Shown one piece after another: positions 44,400-54,000 of a stretch of DNA of 64,000 nt. Origin of the DNA: Apus apus (lineage: Eukaryota; Chordata; Aves; Apodiformes; Apodidae); contig NC_067284.1 in the NCBI RefSeq assembly GCF_020740795.1, positions 103,097,440-103,161,439 of the forward strand, read 5' to 3'. Position numbers and translations under genes: made by a program. The notes under the pieces are model-generated. The model saw only the letters and a program-made list of their open reading frames with translations, did no database searches and was not told the DNA's origin. Position 1 is the stretch's first letter. Each line of letters begins with the position of its first letter.

Positions 44400-45296
44400 C
44401 CTTCTGGGCAGCAATTGGTTATGGATTTGTTTTGTTTTGTGCCAGGGAGACTTCGTGGCTGGTAAATACAAGTGTCTCCTGTGTGACAAGGAGTTCATTT
44501 CAGAGAGTGGGGTGAAGTATCACATCAACTCCGTGCATTCTGAGGTAAGGCAGGCAGAATGGAAGTGCTCAAACCCCAGTTGCAGATGGGGAGGGTGTCT
44601 TGGGAAGGAAATGCTAGATGGTTGCCCTGTTTTATTTTTTTTCCTTGCTTACTGCTGGGAACAGGGTCCTGGACTCTAGTGCCCTTTGATTTGATTAAAC
44701 ATATCTGGTCTTATACCTTGGTTGGGGGACCAGGTGTTGTGGCATGCCACTTGTCCCAAGGTGCTGCTGCTCAGTTCAGCTCTTCAGCATTTCCCATGCC
44801 TTTAGCCAGGCCAAATGAAATTAGTGACACCTGAGGAGAAACATCAAAAGAATAGAGCTTTGTCAGGCAGCTGCCTTTCCAGATCTCACATTTGAAGAAA
44901 CCCTGGCCCCACAGGGCAGCTTTATTATAATCCCTGATATGCTTTATGTGGTATTTCCACCATCAGTACCAACCTGTTGCCTTCTAAATCCCCCAGGACT
45001 GGTTTGATGTGAACACAACTACGACCAAAAGCTTTGAGAAGCTCATGAAAATCCGCCAAAGAGAAGAACAGAAGAAGCAACGGAAGAAACGTCCTTTGAC
45101 CCGGGGCAAAAAGAAGAGAACTGGGACCCTGGCTGCCAAGAAGCTTCCCACTGCTGGAGCTGAAAAAATGAGGAGGAGTAAGAGAGGTCGTCCACGGCAG
45201 GTGGACAACGAGAGTGTGAGCAGTGAGGAGGGGGAGCCCCAGGTTGCACAGAGAGCCGAAATTCCAAAAACCAGCCGCAAGCGAGGCCGGAAGTAA
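26871..45296 (+). CDS. ZNF512: zinc finger protein 512, complete, 14 coding exons
   Basis: ZNF512 is a nuclear DNA-binding zinc-finger protein; its family (with ZNF512B) has been linked to pericentromeric repeat binding and heterochromatin. Exons: 26871-26897, 28953-29011, 31164-31372, 33321-33410, 36311-36394, 38144-38268, 38640-38726, 39956-40054, 41264-41431, 42058-42252, 42700-42801, 43884-43946, 44446-44544, 44997-45296. They total 1,707 nt, 568 codons plus stop (human: 567), all phases consistent. Six fingers form three C2HC + C2H2 pairs: C175/C178/H192/C196 and C203/C206/H219/H224; C257/C262/H275/C279 and C293/C296/H309/H314; C412/C417/H430/C434 and C446/C449/H462/H467. The N-terminus (1-157) is basic and low-complexity; the C-terminus is Lys/Arg-rich with an AT-hook-like RGRPR. 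The start ATG (cacc context) lies in the CpG island shared with GPN1. Confidence 0.96.
28953..29011 (+). CDS. ZNF512: ZNF512 coding exon 2
   Basis: Residues 10-28 ([19 protein letters not shown]) plus two bases of Lys29. The acceptor is TTTTTTAG and the donor GTATGT. It is weakly conserved but in phase on both sides. Confidence 0.82.
30032..30762 (+). mobile_element. solo LTR (family A) in ZNF512 intron 2, sense orientation
   Basis: This 731-bp element starts TGTGAGAGTCCAG and ends CCCGGGTCATGACA. It is flanked by a perfect 5-bp duplication CCTTT (30027-30031 and 30763-30767). It shares blocks with 17,636 and 33,605, e.g. 'tgcatcccaaaaggcctgcct', 'aatctaatcaaggggta' and 'gaaagcaagggggtcc'. 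Where the other two copies read AATAAATGTG it reads CATATATGTG, so the poly(A) signal is lost. No internal genes remain. Confidence 0.9.
31164..31372 (+). CDS. ZNF512: ZNF512 coding exon 3
   Basis: Completes Lys29 and encodes 30-98 plus one base of Gly99. It is Ser-rich, then [12 protein letters not shown], which aligns with the human STYWMKMRRIK segment. The acceptor is TTTTCTAG and the donor GTACTC. Confidence 0.92.
33321..33410 (+). CDS. ZNF512: ZNF512 coding exon 4 (tandem acceptor)
   Basis: Completes Gly99, then residues 100-128 ([12 protein letters not shown]... SPKKKQKIL), a basic stretch that could act as a nuclear localisation signal. The acceptor is the tandem TTTAGCAG; using the upstream AG adds CAG in frame and one residue. 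Confidence 0.92.
33605..34366 (-). mobile_element. solo LTR (family A) in ZNF512 intron 4, antisense
   Basis: A 762-bp element with TG...CA ends, flanked by a perfect duplication GGAAG (33600-33604 and 34367-34371). On the minus strand it keeps AATAAA (33939-33944). Near its 3' end a segment of roughly 105 bp containing 'cccccttgctttc' occurs twice (about 33635-33670 and 33742-33780), and the middle has an AG-rich run (34029-34078). It has the same family but opposite orientation to the copy at 30,032. Confidence 0.92.
34675..35395 (+). mobile_element. CR1 LINE fragment in ZNF512 intron 4
   Basis: The plus strand encodes degenerate CR1 ORF2 text ([21 protein letters not shown], then RAEVL-like and GQHHFSP-like blocks) and ends with the CR1 3' terminus near 'tcccttccaaccttaatgtttctgag'. 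It is sense to ZNF512 and interrupted by stops and deletions. Confidence 0.85.
36311..36394 (+). CDS. ZNF512: ZNF512 coding exon 5
   Basis: Completes Gly129, residues 130-156 and one base of Gly157. It is basic ([12 protein letters not shown]...KKEPETYGA) and matches the human KEPPVYAAG end. A CR1 repeat begins about six bases into the following intron. Confidence 0.92.
36400..36915 (-). mobile_element. CR1 LINE fragment at ZNF512 exon 5 donor
   Basis: It starts 'aatcacagaatgttaggggttggaaaggacctctg', the inverted CR1 3' end. The minus strand from about 36621 to 36914 encodes the ORF2 C-terminus ([41 protein letters not shown]). The repeat begins six bases into intron 5. Confidence 0.93.
38144..38268 (+). 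CDS. ZNF512: ZNF512 coding exon 6 (finger 1, C2HC)
   Basis: Residues 158-198: GSIEEQW then CPTC(x13)H(x3)C, zinc ligands at 175, 178, 192 and 196. The donor is GTAAGA. Confidence 0.96.
38640..38726 (+). CDS. ZNF512: ZNF512 coding exon 7 (finger 2, C2H2)
   Basis: Residues 199-227, 29 whole codons: a complete C2H2 finger (C203, C206, H219, H224). One exon encodes one finger. Confidence 0.96.
39956..40054 (+). CDS. ZNF512: ZNF512 coding exon 8
   Basis: Residues 228-260: an acidic linker, then [13 protein letters not shown], supplying the first cysteine (C257) of finger 3. The acceptor is CTTCAG and the donor GTGAGC. Confidence 0.94.
40204..41215 (-). mobile_element. long CR1 fragment in ZNF512 intron 8
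   Basis: It begins 'tagaatcatagaatggtttgggttggaagggacc', runs through decayed ORF2 and reaches 'gttgcatcccatcaggtcccatgga' about 50 bp from exon 9. At about 1 kb it is the longest CR1 copy in the window; it is antisense to ZNF512. Confidence 0.92.
41264..41431 (+). CDS. ZNF512: ZNF512 coding exon 9 (rest of finger 3, finger 4)
   Basis: Residues 261-316, 56 codons: C262, H275 and C279 complete finger 3, and C293/C296/H309/H314 form the C2H2 finger 4. The donor is GTAAGT. Confidence 0.96.
42058..42252 (+). CDS. ZNF512: ZNF512 coding exon 10
   Basis: Residues 317-381. [14 protein letters not shown] and [17 protein letters not shown] form the well-conserved linker between the second and third finger pairs. 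The donor GTATAA is slightly off consensus. Confidence 0.95.
42700..42801 (+). CDS. ZNF512: ZNF512 coding exon 11
   Basis: Residues 382-415: [13 protein letters not shown]... [16 protein letters not shown], ending with C412, the first ligand of finger 5. The donor is GTAATC. Confidence 0.95.
43884..43946 (+). CDS. ZNF512: ZNF512 coding exon 12 (rest of finger 5), weak donor
   Basis: Residues 416-436: C417, H430 and C434 of the C2HC finger 5. The frame-compatible donor is TTG|GTTGGT, a poor match to consensus. A GTATCCTTCC four bases downstream looks stronger but would break the frame into the next exon. Confidence 0.88.
44369..44398. repeat. (TA)15 microsatellite in ZNF512 intron 12
   Basis: Fifteen uninterrupted TA units, 47 bp upstream of exon 13. 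It is probably length-polymorphic. Confidence 0.97.
44446..44544 (+). CDS. ZNF512: ZNF512 coding exon 13 (finger 6, C2H2)
   Basis: Residues 437-469: [13 protein letters not shown]...H...H, ligands C446, C449, H462 and H467. The donor is GTAAGG. Confidence 0.96.
44997..45296 (+). CDS. ZNF512: ZNF512 terminal coding exon 14
   Basis: Residues 470-568 and [21 protein letters not shown] is conserved; the rest is a Lys/Arg-rich tail with KRGRPRQV, which resembles an AT-hook core, and ends TSRKRGRK, close to the human end NHKRGRK. Confidence 0.95.
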   Translation, partial: DWFDVNTTTTKSFEKLMKIRQREEQKKQRKKRPLTRGKKKRTGTLAAKKLPTAGAEKMRRSKRGRPRQVDNESVSSEEGEPQVAQRAEIPKTSRKRGRK

Positions 45297-46066
45297 ACCC
45301 CTAGAAGATAAGGAGTAATCCTAAAGCTTTTCAGTTACAAGCCCCACTTCAGTCAGCCTCATAACCCACAGCACTAATACAAGCAACAGAATGTCTTTGG
45401 GACTGTGAGTCCATTCTACTCGGTGACCTTGATTTTGAGACTGTTGCCTCTGGTCAGTGTGAGAGACTTCAGACCAAAGCTGTGGTACAGAGGCTGCTGC
45501 TCCTGGTGTGGTTCCCCTGGGCCGTGGCACTAGCCGTGTACCTGGCATAGTTCCTGCTCTGGTTACAGTCTCAGTTTTGGGTCACATTAGTTGCTTGTTT
45601 AGTGATTTCCAGTGCAGCAGCTGTCTGTTTCATCATCTTCCTCTCATGGGTGAGATCAGGGTTCTTTTATAGCAGTTTTCCATATAAGGGGCTGACAAGC
45701 ACAATGTTTAGGCTTCTTTTAGGGGGGAATCCTTTCCTGCGCAGTGTGCACACAAACCAGGCAGTGCTGCACAAAGTACAAAGGCATTAGCTTGCCCTGT
45801 AGCTGTCCTGTCTGTTGTCAGCAAGGCTGCCCCAGGAGAGCAGATACCTTCCTCACACGTACTCCTGTCTGTTGCACAAGGCACTGTCTTTACTCCATAC
45901 ACTGATGTTTAGGTTCAGCACCAGACAGGAGCACGTGAACTCTGGTCTGCTTGGAAGTGATATGAGATCATTATTGTCCTCACCAGGAACCCAGTATTTC
46001 CCTAGCATCTGTTTTCTCTAGCACTGGACATGGAATATATGTAGAGGATCTTCCAGTCCGGTGAGG

Positions 46067-46072
46067 AATAAA
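46067..46072 (+). promoter_or_regulatory. candidate proximal ZNF512 poly(A) signal
   Basis: AATAAA about 770 bp after the stop. No strong GT-rich element follows, so it may be a minor site. Confidence 0.45.
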
Positions 46073-47095
46073 TAGTGCCCAGCATTTTGGAGACTCTGGT
46101 CTTCCAGAGACACCTACTAACTAATGGAATAGGATGGCCTTCTTGGGTCCTCTGAAGACTGCTTGTTTCAGCCCCACCTGGGAAACAGGCTTCCTGTATC
46201 TCCAGTTGCAGCCTTGCTGGTGCTGACACCCAGGTTCCACTGCACTGCCTTCCCAGCCAGGTTGTTCTTTGTTGTGACCATGCTCCCATGGTGTCCTTTT
46301 CCTCTGCACTGTAGATGCCACCTTTGATGTGTTCTATCTTATATACCTGTTTCTTTTCAGTACTGCTTCCTCTGTGTGAATGAGGTATATTAGCAGTGGC
46401 TTCCCTGTATGGAAAAGGTTAGAAGAAAAGGGTTCGTTATTTTAAGTCACATGTTGGTGTGACCTCTGGATCATAGGGAGTATCTTCCTGTGCTCCATAA
46501 ACACAGCAGCTGTCATAGAAGCTGGAATGGAGTAGTGGCCCAGACAGTCCTGCTCTGTTTCAGAGAATGGGGTCTCCAGAATTTCTATTGCTCAAAGGCT
46601 CACTGTACCAGGAAGTTGCAAAATTTTACCTTTTCTTTGCAGTTTTGTAGGCAAGAAAATAGGCAGCTGACTCCATTTTACCTCCCCATGACTTTTCACT
46701 GTCCACCTAAGTTGCTGGTGCTGGAATACACAGGGAAGCCCTTGCAGCACCTGGTGAACAGGCAGGTTTGTACCTATGTGTTACTGCCAAAATACTCGCA
46801 CTGGCCCTGGCAGTAGGAGGTGCTCTCTGGCCAGGGTGCTCTCCAGAGCTGTCTCTCCTGTGTAAGAAGCAGAGCAGAGCCCAGCTGAGCAGGGTCTGTC
46901 TCGTGGGGGTGACACCTGCATGGCAGTGAGGCAGCTCACAGAGCTCCATTGGGATTTACCTGCAGTGGTGACACTGGTGACACACAGCAACCAGCTGTCA
47001 CAGTGGCTGCAGTGCTCTGCTGAAAGTGTAACCATGTGGCCTTCTGTGCAGGGGCTATAAGGTTTGCAGTAAGGGGCAAGATCAGAAGATGACAA

Positions 47096-47101
47096 AATAA
47101 A
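47096..47101 (+). promoter_or_regulatory. candidate distal ZNF512 poly(A) signal
   Basis: AATAAA about 1.8 kb after the stop, with a strong T/GT-rich downstream element within about 45 bp. It is the better candidate of the two. Confidence 0.6.
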
Positions 47102-47911
47102 ATGTCACCAGTGCAAGGGTATGAATTTTTTGTCTGGTGTGTAGTGTTCTTGGTACCATCCCCACCTGCACAATGCAGCCCAACCTGCCCCTTTGGTTGT
47201 CCTGCATGCTCTGGTACTGTTCAGTTGTCTGCAGAGTTTCTCCTCAGTACTCCTCTCCACACAGCTGTGTTTTGACCACACTTTTACTACCTTTCTGCCC
47301 AATAGATGAACAACACCATAAGCCCATGAATTAAAAGAGGTTTTTCATAGTGAATTTCAGACTAGAGTTCTGTTTACTTTCATATATGAGTTATTAACCA
47401 GACCTGCTTTCTAGACATGGATGCTTTGTGACCACCTGCATTTTGTGCAGTTACATGAATGACATTTCCACATCACATGGCACATGGACAGAAATCATTA
47501 TCCAGCAGCATTAATGCCCCTCCAGTGTTAGAGCAGATTGTTTGCTGGGTTGGCTCAGGCTGGTTAGAGGTGTTGGCACTGCTGCACCCACACAGCCCAC
47601 TGCTCTTGAGGAGTGTGGTCTGTTGAGGAGCACCTGCACCCTGCTGGGGTTGGGCCAGCAGGCTGCCCAGTGTGATTGCAGCAACTCCTGGCTGCCTGGA
47701 AGAATTCAGCCTCAAGGAACATGATATATTGGGGAGTTCACACCATCGTATATCTCAGACTATAAATCACATATAAATCCAGGTAGTTGTACTACAGCCT
47801 ACCATGCTAAGGTTTACTCTTCAAGCACCCATGGGACTACTGTTCAATCCATAGGTAAGAGTTCAGTTGGCCTAATGTTCTGCAAATCCAGGTCAAAATT
47901 CTACCCTTTAG

Positions 47912-48705
47912 AATCACAGACTGGTTTGGGTTGTAAGGGATATTTAGAGGTCATCTCGTTCACTGTCTGTGCCACAGGCAGGAGCATTTTTCACTGCATC
48001 CTGTTGCTCAAAGCTGTTCAACCTTGAACACATCCAGTCATGGGGCAGCCACAGCTTCTCTGGGCAACCTGCTCCACCGTCCCACCACCCTCATGGTAAA
48101 AAATTTCTTCCTATTGTCCAACCTAAATCTACTCTCAGATAAAATTTTTGTCCCTTTTCCTGTCACTACCGGCCTTGGTAAAAAAAATCTCCTTTCTTCT
48201 TATCTCCTTTATATACTGAAAGGCCACAATAAGGTCTCCCTGAAACCTTCCTTCCTCCAGACTGAAGGGCCCCAACTCTCTCAGCCTGTCTTCAATGGGG
48301 AGGTGCTCCAGCCCTCTGTTTTTGTGGTCTCTGGACCTCATCTAACAAGTCCATGTGTGTCTTGTCCCATTGGACCTAGAGCTGGACACATTGCTCCTGG
48401 TAGGGTACCATGAGAGTGGAGCAGAGGGGGACAATCCCCTCCCTTGACCTGCTGGCCACGCTGCTGGTGATGCTTCCCAGGACACAGTTGGCTTGCTGGG
48501 CTAGAAGTGCATGCTGATGCCTCGGACCAATATTTTTGTATCCCAAAGTACTTCTCCATGAGGCTGCTCTCAATCAATTCATTCCCAACGCTGTACTGGC
48601 ATTGGGGATTGCTCTGAACCATATGCAGAAGCTTGCACTTGGCTTTGTTGAACTTCATGAGGTTCACATGTGCCCATCCATCAAGCCTGTCAAGGTCCCT
48701 CTAGT
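47912..48705 (-). mobile_element. CR1 LINE fragment
   Basis: It starts 'agaatcacagactggtttgggttgtaaggg'; the minus strand around 48,340-48,660 encodes degenerate ORF2 (FNKAKCKLLHM, QCQYSVGNELIESSLMEK). The far end is 'catcaagcctgtcaaggtccct'. Confidence 0.9.
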
Positions 48706-49997
48706 CACTCCATACTTATTCCACTGATGAATTACACTAAATAAGCTGTGTCATTTCATTCAAGCTTATTTTAATTTCAGCCTCTGCATCTCACAGTGCT
48801 TGGTCCTGGTCACTTAAATAGCTTTCTTACTGCATATTTGTAAACTTAACTCCATACATAAATTGCTGTAGGAGTTAAAGAGACTTGCTTGTCTCAGCCA
48901 AAACACTTCTATTTTTTATTTTCTTTTTTTTCTCTTGTTTGTTGTACTTTGCTGCCATTTTATGTATTTATTGGTGTATTTTTGACTTTTTAAGTCCAGA
49001 GACATGAACCAGGAGTCAATTGTGGTGTTCTGTAATAGTCTGTCTTATGTGGAATACAATGATAATGTTGCTCTGCTCTTTGTTGCCATTTTTTCCTCAT
49101 CAACTGCTCCATTACAGTGTTTAAATTCAGGTTGCAATTTACCCTCTTGAGCACATTTGTCAGTTGTTCTGCAAATGTGTCTGGTGGCCTCTTCCCTTTG
49201 TTTCTAGCAATTCAGGTTAAAAGGGTTTATGGCCAGACAGCACATGATGAACTCATCTGCCCTTTCTAAAACGATATATTTCACAGAATTACTCTCGCAG
49301 TGACCCTTAATAACTGTATTTTTTGTTAAGCAACTTTCCCAGAAAACTCTGTTGTATAATCAGTTTTTCATTACTTTCATTTGTCATCAGCTTTTTTAAT
49401 CTGCAGATTTTCTTTGTGATTGTTTTGTAATTTCATTAACGTTTTTGATAAAGAGGTCAAATAGCTGCCGACTGGGATTCTCCAGAACAAATCCTTATTT
49501 ACAAATACTTAGTAACTAGCATTTTATGTGCTTCGCCAGTATTTGTGTACCATGTTGGGCCAAGAACAATGCCTTACAGAAACTTACAATGTCAGTATCT
49601 CCTTTTACCAAGCCAGACTTGCAATTAACTAAAAAAATACAGAAGACTCTTCTCTGTGAAACCATGTTGGTGGGTTTTACTTATATATTTTAATGTCAAC
49701 TGTTCTTTTGGTTTGCTGGGGAGATTTCAGCCTGATAAGCTGTACTTAAACTGACCGTGCAGCTTGTCATTAAATACTGTTGTAACACTAGAGGTTTGGT
49801 TTGGTTTCTCTTTTTTTCTTGGAAGAGGAGAGAGAGCACCTTGGGGTTTGGGGGTTTGGGTTTTTTTCTCTTTTTTTAATCCTCAAAGATTTCCCTGTTG
49901 TTCCAAGGATTCTTAAAAGCCATTAATAATTCAGAGACCTTTTCAGATGATGACTCACCGTCCTTCCCCACAAGTTATCCAGTTCTGTAGCATTAGA

Positions 49998-50455
49998 TAC
50001 ATAGAATCATAGAACGATTAAGGTTAGAAGGGACCTTAAAGGTCATCAGGTTCCAATCTCCTTGCTACGAACAGGGACACCCCACACTAGACCAGGTTGC
50101 ACAAGCCTCATCCAACCTGGCCTTAAACTCCTCCAGGGAGGGGGCTTCCACAACCTCCCTGGGCAACAAATTCCAGTACTTCACCACCCTTATAGTGAAT
50201 AATTTCTTCCTAATATCTAACTTAAATATCCCCTCCTGCAGTTTAAAACCATTACCCCTTGTCCCATCACTACCTTCTGGTGAAAAGTCCCTCCCCAGCT
50301 TTCCTGTAGCCCCTTAAGGCACCGGAAGGTGCTCTAAGCTGTTCCCAGAGCCTTCTCTTCTCCAGGCTGAACAACCCCAACTCTCTCAGCCTGTCTTCGT
50401 AGCAGAGGTGCTCCAGCCCACGCATCATCTTTGTGGTCCTCCTTTGGAAAGGGTC
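49998..50455 (-). mobile_element. CR1 fragment forming the left arm of a foldback
   Basis: It begins 'catagaatcatagaacgattaaggttagaagggacc' and runs to 'catcatctttgtggtcctcctttgg'. At its right end it meets an oppositely oriented CR1 piece. Confidence 0.92.
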
Positions 50456-50516
50456 CAGAGAAGGGCCACGAAGATGATCAAAGGGCTGGAGCACCTCTGC
50501 TACGAAGACAGGCTGA
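50386..50516. repeat. inverted repeat (foldback) of CR1 sequence
   Basis: The arms at 50386-50439 and 50463-50516 are near-perfect reverse complements over about 53 bp (a few mismatches), separated by a spacer of roughly 23 bp. Transcribed, they would form a long hairpin. Confidence 0.85.
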
Positions 50517-50530
50517 CAGAGCTTTAGACA
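50456..50530 (+). mobile_element. short CR1 piece in opposite orientation
   Basis: 'gtccagagaagggccacgaagatgatcaaagggctggagcacc...' is the plus-oriented version of the same CR1 segment that ends the neighbouring copy. It stops abruptly after 'gacagagcttt'. Confidence 0.85.
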
Positions 50531-51044
50531 CATTTAAGCTGTTCCAATGATGTCAGAACATCAAAAAACATGGAGCTGTTCTGGAGCTGTGGGACCAAGG
50601 AAGCCTCTTCTGCAGAGACACCGGCATCAATTTGTCCTTCCTGCCCGTGTGGAACACCCAGCTGTGTGTGACACTGTGGCAGCACATGTCACCGCCATGC
50701 TGGGGTGCAGTGCATCAGCTTGGGTCTGAACATCTCCACTGGCCTGGACACCACAGCTTTGCCCCTGCAGCAGTGTCGTCTGTGCCATGGAGGTTTTGCT
50801 GTGCAGCTGCAGAGGGTGGGAGCAGAACCAGGCCCAGGAGCAGCTCCGGGAGCAGTTTGGTGGTGGCAGGGGTGTGGCTGGAGGCTGGTGGTGCCCAGGA
50901 CACTGCCTGACTGTGAGGCTGGTAACGAAGCCACCACTAAACATGACAAGATTTCTCAAGGTGTTGCTTGACTCTGAAGGCCAGCTGTCTCCAGAATGAA
51001 GTAGGTCAGTTTCATTATTAAAACCCAGCAGGATTAACAGAGAT

Positions 51045-51057
51045 GGGGGGGGGGGGG
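51045..51057 (+). repeat. G13 homopolymer
   Basis: Thirteen consecutive G. A similar run of eleven lies at 38933-38943 in ZNF512 intron 7. Both are prone to length error. Confidence 0.9.
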
Positions 51058-54000
51058 CAGGGGTGGGCGGCAAGCAAGGAAAGTGGTAGTTATATTGGGC
51101 AGCTCCACTGAGACATTAATTAGTACAGTGTCCCTCTTTATGCCTGTTGTATCAGGTCCAAAAATCCATCTGAACTATGCTCAAAGGACTCCTAAATCAG
51201 AGGTATTTGTTTTTGAAAAGAAAACCTCAGGTGCAAACTTCTCTGCCTTTCTTCAGAAACAGGTAACAAAAGCCAGTTAGTTATTCAAATAAAGGCTTTA
51301 TTTAAACATAGACTAATCAGAGACAGAGAAACAAGCCTAATTATTGCTGAGTGAGACACAACCAAGTTGAAGGTTAGGAAAGTCATGGCAAATGTCCTCA
51401 GCTTTCTTAGCAGCTCCTGCTCCTTATGACCAAGGAGGGCTCTTCACCCTGTGCATGCTGAAAAGATTGCTGCATTTAAGTTAGGGAGAAGAAGCCTCAG
51501 CCCCTGAGGACATGCTTGATGGGAATTACTTGGACTTCTCTTCCAAATTATATTCAACAACCTTCATGCTACGATTCTTGCTAAGAATACGGAAGACTTA
51601 TATGGGAAATTATTATCACTGATGTGCTAATATTGGTAGGAATGCTGATAATTCCCTGGCTAAAACAATTTTTCTTCTGCCTTTCCTTCACTGCAGTGTT
51701 TTGTATTTGTTTCCAACTCACTCCTCCTGTCCAGACAGGCTAACAAACAGTCTTAAAACTTTAAGCTCTACAATAATCAATCTACATGTCACATGTCGTG
51801 ATCTGTATTAGTCACGCAACAGTCTGATTTCTTGTGTGTCTTCAGCTTCCTGTCAAGTCTAGAATACATTTGGAGACTGGGGAAAACTCCAAGAACCCAC
51901 ACTTCTGTCTGACTGTGCCTGTAAGGACACGTTTTTCCTTCTGCAGCTTTTTCTGGGGTTGCTGTCTCAACAGAGCTCTCCCAGAACTGAGCACTGCAAT
52001 GCTGGCTGCTGAGCCCTCAGCAGCAACTGGTGCCACAGACTTCCCACTGGCCCTGGGCAGAGCACTGCCAGCAGCAGGGAACACCCTGTGGGTCTGCTGG
52101 GGAGCAAATGCTTCATCCAGCCTGACCCTCGGGACTCAAGGTGTCCTGGCAGTTCTGTCTGACCCTGCTCTCTCTGCAGTAAGCAGTCAAGGGCACCTTG
52201 CCACCAAATCTTGTTAGATCACTGTCACATTTCCTATCAAACTTTGCTAAAGTGCTGTTTTCTGTCAATAAACATATCGCTGCTTCTCTCTTAGGAGTGA
52301 AGTGCATCACTCCATCCCCAACAGGATGCCCCCTTCCTATCCTGCACCATCTGCAGGGCTGTGGGAAGGGGGACCAGGAGCCCTGGCATGTCCCTGTCTC
52401 TGGCCCCACTTCCTAGGTCCTGTTTCCACAATGCAGAGGGGCCAGGCACAGTTGCGCCCCGAGGGGATCCTGTGGCACTGTGGCCTTGCCAAGGCCATGC
52501 CTGGACACACAGGGACAGCAGCAGAAGCCATGGCTGGGATGAGTGGGGACACACATGCCTGTCAGCCAGGGACCCCAGGAGAGCCCAGTCTGGAAGGGGA
52601 CAGGACACAGCAGGAGAAGAGAATGACTGATCCACGATGTCAGGCCTCTCCCTACCACTCAGTGCTGTACATGAGCAGAGGGCCTGAGGGTGGGAAGTAA
52701 GAACAAACAGAGGGTCTCAGATGATGCACCCTGTAGAAGGAGGGGGCTAGCCTGTAGGGATCCCCATTCCTTCCTCTCAGCCTACAGGGGTGTTCCCACT
52801 GCGCAGGGTCTGGTGCAGCACAATGTGATGTGCTGTGAACGGCTCCCTGGTGCTGCAGGGCACAACGAGAGCGCTCCCAGCAGCCAGCAGATGCCCCAGA
52901 CACAAGCCAGGCCATTCCAGGCTCTGCAGCAGCCCTGTTCAAACTCGGCAGCTGTCAGGCACACAAGGAGGAGCTGTCAGGACATCCCCCTCGGTTTCAC
53001 AGTTTCTAGGCTAAACAACCCAGGGTAATGTAGGCTTTCAGCATAAGCTGCCTCGCCCAAATCTCCTTCTTAAGGCCTCTCAGGTGACTTTTCTCCTTCC
53101 TCGCAGCCCAGCCCCTGGCTGGACACCAAGCCCCAGAAGAGGTATCAGCAGATGAGGCATTGAGACAGACTGGGCCTCATGTGGGCTCTGTGCCCCCTTA
53201 CACGGGAGCAGGACACTTGCTTTTGCTGTCAGCCTGTCACTACAGAGCAGTGTTCAACACAGGATGCAACATTTGCCCAGTGCTCCTCATTCCTTTCCTT
53301 TCTGGGGTTAGCTTTCCAGCCCCCAGTTCAGTGCTTTGTGCATTTCTCTTCTCATTTGCACCCTCATTTGTAGAATGAGCAATAATAAACTTCTTCCTCA
53401 GGGGTGCCACTGTGGGCTTTGATAGAATCTGATTTTCATTCTCAAGCGAAGAAGCTCAGTGACTTCCATCATTCATGTGCTCAATGACCATAATACTGGA
53501 TACTTTTGTGATCAATACACCTGTCAGATCCCTTTTTAGCTTTACTAGGCTCTTATTTCGATGCCATCATGTGCTGTTAATAATTTGGGGAAGGGCTGAG
53601 TGGTAACATTATTATCAATGTATCAATACACAGGACAGCCACATCTCAAACACCATATGCTGTCAAATCATCCCATCTTAAAAGGGTAGAAAAGAAATTA
53701 TCAGCTGGGAAAGATGATAAGGATCTGCAGTGTCACAAATGGTGCAGTGCATATACATAGCAAGCAATTATTAACTGTTCCTTACAATAGAAACTAGGAA
53801 GTGCCAGAAGAAATAATTGGGCAGCTGGTCGAAACCCAACAGAATAAATTACTTTTCACATTGCACATAATTACAGAGCTGAACTCTTGACTTCACAATA
53901 CCCTGTGATAATCAAAAGTATAAATGCCTGTTCTTGGGTGGCTCTGAATTCCCCAAAACTAATTATGCAGCAGATGGTAAAAACTGACATCACCAAATGA

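Larger units (their letters stand above)
45297..47125 (+). other. ZNF512: probable ZNF512 3' UTR
   Basis: Noncoding sequence after the TAA, free of recognised repeats, with two AATAAA signals (46067-46072 and 47096-47101). The second is followed by a GT/T-rich stretch ('ttttttgtctggtgtgtagtg') typical of a cleavage site, so a UTR of about 0.8 or 1.8 kb is likely. Confidence 0.6.

Noticed and set aside
52291-52964. Cluster of overlapping frames on both strands
   Set aside because: All are similar in length, without family resemblance, Kozak or splice support; this is a chance effect of moderate GC.
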